64,000 bases of DNA from positions 2,852,001-2,916,000 of the forward strand of contig NZ_JAVDYJ010000001.1 in the NCBI RefSeq assembly GCF_031458395.1, given 5' to 3'. Positions 54,651-62,666 of the stretch are shown here, piece after piece (the first letter of the stretch is position 1; the number at the start of each line of letters is the position of its first letter). A model generated the notes under the pieces. That model saw only the letters and a list, made by a program, of their open reading frames with translations, was not told where the DNA came from and ran no database searches. The DNA is from Enteractinococcus fodinae (GTDB taxonomy: Bacteria > Actinomycetota > Actinomycetes > Actinomycetales > Micrococcaceae). A program made the translations under genes and the position numbers.

Positions 54651-55306
54651 CTAGCTGGCGTCGGCTGATTCTTTCGCCGCCTCTGTAATGACAGAGTTCT
54701 TGCGGCGGTGCGACATGTACGCCATGGCACCGCCGATGGCAACGATGATGACCATCATGATGATGGTTCCGGGACGCTCGAAGAAGATGCCCATGCTGCC
54801 ATCGCTCATCACCATGGTGCGACGGAAACCGTTTTCGATAACCGGGCCCAAGATGAAGCCCAGGATGACCGGAGTCATGTCGAAACGATACTTCTTCAAC
54901 AAGAATCCGATGATGCCAAAGACTGCCGCTACGAACACATCGAACAGCTGGTTGTTGGCACTGTAGACACCACAGAACGCGATGACGACAACGAATGGGA
55001 ACATCAGTCCGGCAGGGATCCGAAGGATCTGGACGAACGCTCCGATGGCCGGCAGGTTGAAGAGCAACAGCAAGGCGTTGCCAATGTACATCGAGGCGAT
55101 AACACCCCAGAAGACATTCGGGTGATCTTCAATCATGGTCGGGCCAGGAGTGACGTTGTGCAGCATCAGCACACCGAACAGCAGTGCCAGCACCGAGTTG
55201 GGTGGCAAGCCTAAGGTCAACAGCGGGATAAACGCGGAGTTCGATGAGGCGTTATCTGCGGTTTCGGTTGCCGCTAGCCCATCGATGGCGCCCTTGCCAA
55301 ATGCTC
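54651..55306 (-). pseudogene. C-terminal remnant of a tripartite tricarboxylate transporter large permease (TctA)
   Basis: About 215 codons remain in frame on the minus strand, with several hydrophobic segments. Conserved TctA features include GAIDGLAATETADNASSNSA followed by FIPLLTLGLPPNSVLALLFG, the loop that precedes the last helices. A full TctA is about 500 residues, so the first 60 percent is missing; the frame is closed by a TGA just upstream (about 55305). No TctB or TctC is present. The C-terminal end and terminator are preserved. Translation from an internal TTG at 55220 would give a 189-residue protein, but no function is likely. Confidence 0.85.
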
Positions 55307-55350
55307 AGGGTTCTAAGGTCGGAACTTGGCGGAGAGGATGTTGAGGCTGG

Positions 55351-55953
55351 CTAGTGTTTGGGCATTCGTAGGGTGAAAAAGAGGATTGGGATGACGAAAA
55401 GTCCTAATCCAATCCAGATAGCTGGAGTCATTGCCCAGTCACCAGCGATGCCGCCTAACGAAATAATCAGCAGCACGGTGGCACTGAAAGTCATCCACAC
55501 CATGAGCTGCACGCCGTTTTTATAGTGCGTTTGAATATTGTTCTCGGTGGTCTTCCCAGTGCCGTAGTTGAAGATGCGGGGATACCGGGTAAGGAGCGCA
55601 CAACCAAGGATTGTGGCCAGCAATAACGCTGCAGGAATGAGTAACTCCCAAGGGGAGCCATAACGGTTCACAGAACCATCTGCAGCAAAGTGCATCGGAA
55701 GCTGGTCTGGCATCGATGGGATGCGAAATATCATCCAGATGGTATAACCGATAGCCACCACCACGCTGCTGATCAATAGGAACCGGTGGAAAGTATCAAG
55801 AGTGAAGGTGGGCTGCGGCCGGCTCCGCTTGGTGGGATAGTGCAACACCCCTTCTTCATCCCGAAAAGGTACCCCACGCCGGATCGCTTCAACGTAGGTA
55901 TGAGCCGGTTCGTGTGCTGAAGTATCTTCCACCTGAACTATCGCTCCTCGCAT
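55351..55953 (-). CDS. DUF1648 domain membrane protein
   Basis: 200 residues. The first 55 residues are hydrophilic, followed by a hydrophobic segment, then the DUF1648 block IPSMPDQLPMHFAADGSVNRYGS split over about residues 85-107 and three further hydrophobic segments. The family is of unknown function; in Bacillus a member (SdpI) confers immunity to a killing protein. Here there is no partner gene that would suggest toxin immunity. It is probably a small inner-membrane protein. It lies 45 nt from the TctA debris. Confidence 0.8.
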   Translation of the reverse strand: MRGAIVQVEDTSAHEPAHTYVEAIRRGVPFRDEEGVLHYPTKRSRPQPTFTLDTFHRFLLISSVVVAIGYTIWMIFRIPSMPDQLPMHFAADGSVNRYGSPWELLIPAALLLATILGCALLTRYPRIFNYGTGKTTENNIQTHYKNGVQLMVWMTFSATVLLIISLGGIAGDWAMTPAIWIGLGLFVIPILFFTLRMPKH

Positions 55954-56055
55954 TCTTCATGAGGTCGTTTATCGCCGATCGGTGCTCTACCATTCTCTCA
56001 ACCCACTGTGACATATCCAGAGCCCATGGCTCCTAGGGGTGCTCTGCCCTAATAA

Positions 56056-57450
56056 TCATAAGGACACCAATAAGAGAGTCGCGGCGAAGACGAGTCCGGA
56101 AGCAATGAGCACGATCGTGGTGTAGCCGAGTAGGTCGCGCATCTTCAGCCCCGCGATGGCCAACAACGGAAGGGCCCAGAACGGCTGGATCATGTTCGTC
56201 CACTGGTCACCGTACGACACCGCCATGATGGTGATTTCGGGATCGACATTGAGTTCAGCACCGGCCGAGAGCATGATGGGGCCCTGGACGGCGAATTGTC
56301 CACCGCCAGAGGGGACGAAGAAGTTCACCAGTCCAGCTGCTAGGAATGCCAACACCCCAAAGGTGACGGGATTGGAGACAGCCACGATAGCTTCGGAGAA
56401 GATCTGGATGAGTCCGGATCCCTCCATGAGTCCCAAAATGCCCGCATACAGGGGGAATTGCAGTAGGATCTCCCCCACGTTGGATGCTGCGTTTTTCGTC
56501 AAGGCGATCAGTTCAAAGGGATTGCGCACCAACAGGAGAATGAGCCCAAGGAATGACCAGTTCACCGTGTTGAGTGTCAGGGTGCCACCCTGAGCAAAGT
56601 GCAGCACCAGATAGGTGACCACCATCAGTCCAAGTAACAGAGTGACGATGCGACTGGCGTCGATGCGGTCAGCGGGGGTGACAACTTCTTCTTGTCCATC
56701 AACGACTTCCTGGCGAGCGTCGGCGGTGAACTCAATAATGTGGTCGCCCTTCCGGGGTGCGATCAGATACAGCGCCAGAGCGACCACGATGATAGTGACC
56801 GCAGCCGCTATCATGTTCCAGCCCGAAAAGACCGTCTGACTAAGCGGGATGGTTTCGCCGCCCAATGCTTCAGCCATGAAGGAATCCTCGGTGGCAGCGG
56901 TCAGTGGGCCGGACGCCGAATAACCCATGTGCCAAACAATGAATCCACAGAAGCCCGAGGCTACCAACATTGGGAAGTGCAGCTTCAGCCCACGTTGAGC
57001 ACCCTGATAGGCGACTTCTCGAGCTAACAGCGCTCCGACAATGAGGCCCAATCCCCAGGTGATGAGACTGGCGATTGCCGCGACAAGAAAAACGAACACA
57101 TACGCAAAGAGTTCACTCTGCGGCACACTTCCGAGAAACGCTAGACCGCGCCGCACCGGACCTGTGTTGGCCAGAATATGGCCGAAGAGTAAGATCAAGG
57201 CCATTTGCGTGATGAAGTCCAACAGGCCGGCCAGGCCGTCACCCCAGTGCAGCATGAGGTCGGTCGGTGGAGTATCAGTCAGAAACAGCGCGAGAATGAC
57301 AACGATGAAGGTCAGCAGAATCGAGAAGACCAGCGCCGACGGGATGAACCGTTCTACCAGGTTATTCAGGGGCCGCATCGCTCGCGAGATCGGTGTGCCT
57401 TCTTTATCTTTGGCGGCTGTATTGCTGGAGCGTGAATCGGTGGATGACAT
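56056..57450 (-). CDS. short-chain fatty acid transporter (AtoE family)
   Basis: 464 residues from the ATG at 57450 with GAGGAG upstream; a 12-residue longer frame is rejected. About ten to eleven hydrophobic segments. Family motifs include LVERFIPSALVFSILLTFIV near the N-terminus, ITWGLGLIVGALLAREVA (about residue 130), and VNFFVPSGGGQFAVQGPIML (about residue 385), typical of AtoE/TIGR00366 proteins that take up acetoacetate, butyrate and similar short-chain acids. It could bring in substrates for the acyl-CoA genes elsewhere in the window. It is monocistronic. Confidence 0.9.
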   Translation of the reverse strand: MSSTDSRSSNTAAKDKEGTPISRAMRPLNNLVERFIPSALVFSILLTFIVVILALFLTDTPPTDLMLHWGDGLAGLLDFITQMALILLFGHILANTGPVRRGLAFLGSVPQSELFAYVFVFLVAAIASLITWGLGLIVGALLAREVAYQGAQRGLKLHFPMLVASGFCGFIVWHMGYSASGPLTAATEDSFMAEALGGETIPLSQTVFSGWNMIAAAVTIIVVALALYLIAPRKGDHIIEFTADARQEVVDGQEEVVTPADRIDASRIVTLLLGLMVVTYLVLHFAQGGTLTLNTVNWSFLGLILLLVRNPFELIALTKNAASNVGEILLQFPLYAGILGLMEGSGLIQIFSEAIVAVSNPVTFGVLAFLAAGLVNFFVPSGGGQFAVQGPIMLSAGAELNVDPEITIMAVSYGDQWTNMIQPFWALPLLAIAGLKMRDLLGYTTIVLIASGLVFAATLLLVSL

Positions 57451-57577
57451 ACTGAGCTCCTCTAATTCAGGGTGTGAGTCCTGCACACTATGTGATATGC
57501 ATCATAGTTCAGCGTGACTTGGGGAGGAAGGGAGCACTGTTGGCCCACCTGGACTGGTGCCTCAGTGTCCCCAAGAG

Positions 57578-58099
57578 TTACGAATGTGTGCGCTCAGAGG
57601 CGTTCGAGCGCAGACGATGGCGATACAAGCGAATGTTGAGTGCAGTCAGTCCTGCGGTAAGCGGTAATGCCAAGACCGCGCCGATAACACCGGTCGCAAA
57701 GAAGGCGAAACTGAAGTACATGCGGCCGAACTCGGGTAGCGAGAAGGCCAGAACCGGCACGAGCAGCAGAACAAGCGTCGCCACAAGTGACCACGCGAAG
57801 GTTTTTCCCACCGAGAGGTACATCCATAAGCCGCGTCGTCTCCGAGACACAACAATCGCCAGGTAAACCGCCAGAGCGACAACAAAGACTGCGACAACTG
57901 AGTACAGGACTGGGTCGAAGAACCTCTCGTGGATGAAGCCACCTTGATCAGTCGTCAGTCTGAGAAGGAAGACCACCTGACTCAGCAAAATGCTGATTGC
58001 CGCTGTCAGAAGGCCCAGTGCGAAGCTTGTCCATCCGTTGGGTGGTGGAACAGACGCGTTCACGAAATCAATCCCTCGTATGTCAGTGACGGTAAACAT
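57578..58099 (-). CDS. small integral membrane protein of unknown function
   Basis: 173 residues from the ATG at 58099; a TTG nine codons upstream is an alternative. Four hydrophobic segments are visible (about residues 25-45, 60-85, 105-125, 130-155), with a basic loop RRRRG between the second and third and a basic C-terminal tail. No known domain was recognised. It lies downstream of the Mrr gene on the same strand with a 147-nt gap, so a shared transcript is possible but not shown. Confidence 0.65.
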   Translation of the reverse strand: MFTVTDIRGIDFVNASVPPPNGWTSFALGLLTAAISILLSQVVFLLRLTTDQGGFIHERFFDPVLYSVVAVFVVALAVYLAIVVSRRRRGLWMYLSVGKTFAWSLVATLVLLLVPVLAFSLPEFGRMYFSFAFFATGVIGAVLALPLTAGLTALNIRLYRHRLRSNASERTHS

Positions 58100-58246
58100 C
58101 AGCCACCCTGAACCCGGATAGTCCAATGTTCAACCAAGCTCAGGCTACACGGTGGGGGTAACCAAGCATCGAAACCGATATCAAACTTCAGATTGTCGGG
58201 CTCGCGTTTGAAGTGCAACGGAAAAGCTGCGCTGATCTCGGTTAGT

Positions 58247-59161
58247 TTATGTGAAATAGTCGTCGTCGATCTCGACCACGCTATATGTTTGCTTCACTTC
58301 GACACCTACGCGGTATTGGATCATAAGTGACACAAGTTGCTGTCCGTCGACCAGGATGATGCGGTCCGGACTGTTATTGACGTACTCTAGAGCGCCCGAG
58401 GTAAACCTACCCGTGGTAATAAACACTCCACCGTCTGCCTTGCCACGCAGGGCTCCAGCGAAGCTTTGTACTTCTGGACGTTGCACCGCAGTGTTCGCCC
58501 CGTATCGTTTGGCTTGGATATAAACTTTATTTAGTCCGAGAGCGTCTTGGTCGATAACGCCATCGATCCCGCCATCACGGGTAAACCTTGTGACTTGACC
58601 ACGTCCGTGGACTCCGCCGTACCCCATTTTCAGCAGCAGATCTACGACCGCTTCCTCAAAGAACCCCCACTCTCGTTCTTGAAGTCGAGATAGTAGTTGA
58701 TAACCGATGTCCTCATGGATTCGCGTTATGCCTTGCTCGACTTGGGCAATGGGATCAAGCTTGGTGTCAACCTGCTCCACTTCATCGGATTTCTGCGCCC
58801 CATCCTCGTGCTTGGGCACAGTGATCCACCATTTATCATCAGGCTTGGCTAGCATTCGAAGATGATGCTCAGTGACACGGTCCGGGTGCTCAACGAGTAA
58901 CTGTCGACCAATCCCTGTGATCCGATAGTGAGCTCGTTGGGGTCGCTCGAGCGCATCAACTCGAGTCAAGTATGAAGCGGCCCAACCAATGCGATTAGCA
59001 ACCATAGATTGACCACTACTGACGGTGGCACTCAGCTGCTCTTCTGTCAGCTTCATCCTCACTGGCACTTCTCGTCGCAGTTCTCTAATCGATAGTGTTT
59101 CGCCCTCATTGAGAACTCTGAGAACCCACACATTAAAATCTTCCCATGATGGGACGCTCAT
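58247..59161 (-). CDS. mrr: Mrr family restriction endonuclease
   Basis: 304 residues from the ATG at 59161, the same length as Escherichia coli Mrr; a longer frame to 59212 lacks support. N-terminal Mrr_N winged-helix domain (SVPSWEDFNVWVLRVLNEGE, about residues 1-95), then the Mrr catalytic domain from about residue 180: FFEEAVVDLLLKMGYGG, GIDGVIDQDALGLNKVYIQAKRYG with the acidic residue and the QxK of the PD-(D/E)XK site. Such enzymes cut methylated DNA. Located in a run of minus-strand genes with the helicase-nuclease pair upstream, it may belong to a small defence or DNA-repair neighbourhood. Confidence 0.92.
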   Translation of the reverse strand: MSVPSWEDFNVWVLRVLNEGETLSIRELRREVPVRMKLTEEQLSATVSSGQSMVANRIGWAASYLTRVDALERPQRAHYRITGIGRQLLVEHPDRVTEHHLRMLAKPDDKWWITVPKHEDGAQKSDEVEQVDTKLDPIAQVEQGITRIHEDIGYQLLSRLQEREWGFFEEAVVDLLLKMGYGGVHGRGQVTRFTRDGGIDGVIDQDALGLNKVYIQAKRYGANTAVQRPEVQSFAGALRGKADGGVFITTGRFTSGALEYVNNSPDRIILVDGQQLVSLMIQYRVGVEVKQTYSVVEIDDDYFT

Positions 59162-59330
59162 ACTCTGCAAAGCCTTCCGGTTATCTGTTTGATCAAGCGT
59201 GCCGTCTAGCATCCTAGTTACTGCACCTAGCTAACCTTGCCAACAAACATCCTCGAATCTCAGCTCCGCGTGCGCACGAGAGCTCGAGACGCAGTACCGC
59301 GCTTCCAGCATGAGGCTACGGTCGAGAAGC

Positions 59331-62300
59331 TTACGAAAAGCTCCCGCTTCTGAGAGCTTGGACGGAGGGCGTTGGCGACGCGAGCATCGGAAGGTGGACG
59401 GCATAGACTTCGCCGCGGAGGGGCAGATGCACGAGCACCTCTGTCGGGAATGCACCGGTAATACTACGCAAGGCTTCCCGGTAAACCTGCAGTTGGCCAG
59501 TATATGACGCAAGAATTTCTTGTTCCGGTTGCTCGCCGGGATAACTCTTGTGATCAACGACGACGTAGTCACCCGAAGACAGTTCAGTCAGTTGGTCGAG
59601 CCAGCCCTGGGTACGCTGGTGCTCAGGGTTCGTCCAAGTGAACGGTACTTCTGTGTGCACGGTCGCATCGAGATAGCGTTGGTCGTGCCACTCAGCCCAC
59701 CGGTCCCCTGCTTCGATGACCAGTTCTGGAGACAACACATCAGCAACGGCCCATCGTTGGATGAGCCTGGCGGCGATCCGGTGCTTGCCGGCATCGTCCA
59801 GGCTCCGGTACGGCACCGCAAGATACGCGTGAACGCAGTCTCCGACCCGGTCCCAGTCCATGCCGCCACGTGGCACGAGAGCAGGGCCAAGGTCTGCAAT
59901 CTTCTCGACCCGTGTCTCAGCCACCAGGGTGGCATCAGGAAGACGATGACTGGCTTTGAATGTGGCCGGTACGATCTGGTCAGTAGCTGGGGCTTGGTTG
60001 CGGCCAGCAAGAATACGTGCGGCGGGTGGATCAGCCACCGGAGGCCGCTGTTCGGCCACCAGATCCAATGCATCTTCTTCAGAAGAGATGTGCTTGAGGT
60101 CGAAACTGACGGTGTCTTGGATGGTCATCTGCTGACCCTCGTGCACTGGTGAGGAGCTGATCGTCAGATGAGCAACCTGCTCCGTCGGCTCTTCGGTGAG
60201 TTGCAAGTCGACCGTGCCTGAAGCGAAGGCCTGGAGCTTTTGCACTTCGGTTTTCGGGGCCAACACGGTGGTGTGCACCGAGCGGGTCATCGCCACATAG
60301 AACAGTTGTTGTTCTTCTAGTTGTTCGGCCTGTGAGCGCTGCACCTGTGAGGGGTCTTCGACGATGCGCTGCTTGAGGGTGTCCGAGTGGAGCAGCGTCT
60401 CTGGCCAGAACCGCAGTTGGCGGCCCGCCAGCGGAGCGTCCATCGAGATATCTTGGGTGACGTGCACCCACTGTCCTGCGGGCCGAAACTTCTCGGAACC
60501 ATCTGGTAGTGCCACAACAACAGCGTCCCATTCAAGCCCCTTGGACTGGTGAACTGTCCCGACAAACACCGCATTGGTATCTTGGGCTGCCTGCGTGACG
60601 GCATCCGGAGAAACCTCGAGGTACTCGAGAAAGTCCGCGGCGATGGGAGCATCAGCTTCATCCGTGAACAGCGCTGCCGCCCTCAGGAGACCGTTGAGCG
60701 CTGCGGTGCCTTCGCGAGCCCGACCCCACGCTGCAACTTTCGTGCGAAGGTCCAGCGCATCGATGACTGCGGCGGTGAGTTCCACAGGCTTCGAGTCTGC
60801 GATGAGTTCACGAACTTCGCGAAGCGGGGTCAGCGCGGGATCCTTGCCCCACTCGGCGAGCTGCTCACGCCGCTGGGCTCGAGTCTCCAGCGCTGTCAGC
60901 TGTTGGAGCCAGGTCTCGTGGGCCTCGTGCTCGTTCAGCAATATGATGAGCTCGACCAACGCTTGGGTATCGTTTGGATCGAGCAAAAACGCAATGCCTG
61001 CTCGGACCGCAGCGCCCTCCCGAGTATCCAAGAGCGGTGCGCCGCCACCGGTCACCGGAATGCCGTGGGCGGTCAGCAGGCGTTGAAGCTCTGCGGCCTG
61101 GCTATTGGTTCGAGTCAGAATCGCCCGGCTGCCAGGCTTCGCCTCCGCGTTTTCCTGGTCAATCAAGCCGTGCACAATGCGCTGATACCACTGGGCATTG
61201 TTGGGTTTTTCCGTATCTGCATCGACCCACAACTGCACTTCTCCACCCACATGGGCTCTCGCCCGGGGTGGGGCGACATCCAACCAGACTTCTGGGTTCC
61301 GACAGGTCGCGGGGTCTATCCCGGCAAATAGCTGGGAGAAGATCCGGTTGGTGACGTCGAGTGGCACTTCGTGGGTACGCCAAGAATAGCTCAGCGTATC
61401 GGTGGTACCGCCACCGTCTTCAATGGCGGTGATGGCCGCTTGCATCAGGTCGGGGTCAGCACCGCGGAAACGATAAATTGACTGCTTTGGGTCGCCGACC
61501 CAGATGACTTCTTCCACGAGCCCACCGAGCTCAGTAAACAGTGCTAATTGCAGTGGGCTGGTGTCTTGAAATTCGTCGACGGCCAGGATGCGATAGCGCT
61601 CGGTGATCGTCTCGCGGACCATCTGGTTGGTGCGCAGGAGCTTGAGGGTGAGGTGTTCTTGGTCGATGAAGTCGATCAGGCCGAGCTCATCTTTGTATTC
61701 ACGGTATGCTGCCATGCACTGTGCGGCCGTGGTGAAGACCAGCCGCACAAGCTCGGTCATGTCACGTTGAAATTGCGTGTCAGTCGCAAGCGCCTCGGGA
61801 TCCAAGAGTGCCGCTAAAGCTTTCTTGAATGCCGCCGGAGTTCGGAGACCAGGGAATTTCCCTGCGGTCGCGTCGAACCATGCTTTCCACGAGACACCGT
61901 CTATGCCGTCGAGCTCGATGGTGTCGACGAAACGCACTGCAGCCGAAATCGCTCGTTCATTGGGGCTCACCGAACGACCCTTGATCACACCGCTATCCAG
62001 GTCTTGTTGTATCTGTTGGATGACCTGGCGGAGACCTGCAAGCACTTGAGTGCGTTGGTCGGTTTCCTCTTCCGCGCCGATCAAAGTGTGAATCTCTTGC
62101 ACACTCTGCTCAGCAAAGTCGGCGAACTCCGAAGGGTCGATATCATTGGTGCGCGCCAAGTTGACCACGTTGCGGATCGTGTCACTCCAGTTGCGTCGCA
62201 AGTCGTGGAACGAGGTCCAGTCCGCTTCGGTCAGGTTGTATCCGGTACGAGCCAATAACCCGCGATGTTCTTGTTCCGCCGCAGCGATGATGTCATCAGC

Positions 62301-62666
62301 GGCGATGGCAAACGCGCGCCGCTCAGCGGTTTCTGTCAACACGGTGAGGTCTGGTGACAGACCGATATCGACCGCAAAGTCTTGGAGAATGCGTCCCGTC
62401 ACGGAGTTCACGGTCCCAATCAGTGCCGCTGGCAGCGCTGCGGCCTGGGACAGCTGATTCTCGTCGACGAGGTATTCCCGGATGCGATGTTTGAGTTCTT
62501 GGGCGGCTTTGCGGGTGAAGGTGGTGGCAATGATCTGCGACGGGTGCAGTTGTGCTGAGCTCTCGCCATTGGCAAGCCGGTTGGCGAGTTCTTGGGTCAG
62601 TCGATAGGTTTTCCCGGATCCCGCCGAGGCTTTGATGATCGTGTACTTGGTCAGGTCCAAGGTCAT
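59331..62666 (-). CDS. UvrD/Rep-type helicase with C-terminal PD-(D/E)XK nuclease (AddA-like)
   Basis: 1111 residues. Helicase motifs: Walker A ASAGSGKTYRLTQELAN (about residues 14-30), TTFTRKAAQELKHRI, DEFQDTSPLQLALF (about residue 364), GDPKQSIYRFRGADP, GTVHQSKGLEWDAVVV, and FYVAMTRS (about residue 788). The C-terminal nuclease reads GDYVVVDHKSYPG (about residue 1033) with QLQVYREAL following. The layout of an SF1 helicase with a RecB-like nuclease at the end is that of AddA, which processes double-strand ends for recombination. It overlaps the upstream AddB-like gene by four bases (ATGA). In actinobacteria AdnAB or RecBCD is more usual, so this pair could be a repair or a defence system. 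Confidence 0.92.
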   Translation of the reverse strand: MTLDLTKYTIIKASAGSGKTYRLTQELANRLANGESSAQLHPSQIIATTFTRKAAQELKHRIREYLVDENQLSQAAALPAALIGTVNSVTGRILQDFAVDIGLSPDLTVLTETAERRAFAIAADDIIAAAEQEHRGLLARTGYNLTEADWTSFHDLRRNWSDTIRNVVNLARTNDIDPSEFADFAEQSVQEIHTLIGAEEETDQRTQVLAGLRQVIQQIQQDLDSGVIKGRSVSPNERAISAAVRFVDTIELDGIDGVSWKAWFDATAGKFPGLRTPAAFKKALAALLDPEALATDTQFQRDMTELVRLVFTTAAQCMAAYREYKDELGLIDFIDQEHLTLKLLRTNQMVRETITERYRILAVDEFQDTSPLQLALFTELGGLVEEVIWVGDPKQSIYRFRGADPDLMQAAITAIEDGGGTTDTLSYSWRTHEVPLDVTNRIFSQLFAGIDPATCRNPEVWLDVAPPRARAHVGGEVQLWVDADTEKPNNAQWYQRIVHGLIDQENAEAKPGSRAILTRTNSQAAELQRLLTAHGIPVTGGGAPLLDTREGAAVRAGIAFLLDPNDTQALVELIILLNEHEAHETWLQQLTALETRAQRREQLAEWGKDPALTPLREVRELIADSKPVELTAAVIDALDLRTKVAAWGRAREGTAALNGLLRAAALFTDEADAPIAADFLEYLEVSPDAVTQAAQDTNAVFVGTVHQSKGLEWDAVVVALPDGSEKFRPAGQWVHVTQDISMDAPLAGRQLRFWPETLLHSDTLKQRIVEDPSQVQRSQAEQLEEQQLFYVAMTRSVHTTVLAPKTEVQKLQAFASGTVDLQLTEEPTEQVAHLTISSSPVHEGQQMTIQDTVSFDLKHISSEEDALDLVAEQRPPVADPPAARILAGRNQAPATDQIVPATFKASHRLPDATLVAETRVEKIADLGPALVPRGGMDWDRVGDCVHAYLAVPYRSLDDAGKHRIAARLIQRWAVADVLSPELVIEAGDRWAEWHDQRYLDATVHTEVPFTWTNPEHQRTQGWLDQLTELSSGDYVVVDHKSYPGEQPEQEILASYTGQLQVYREALRSITGAFPTEVLVHLPLRGEVYAVHLPMLASPTPSVQALRSGSFS

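Noticed and set aside
55351-55953. DUF1648 protein as an SdpI-type immunity protein of a toxin system
   Set aside because: No SdpC-like toxin or export gene is nearby; the resemblance is limited to the DUF1648 block.
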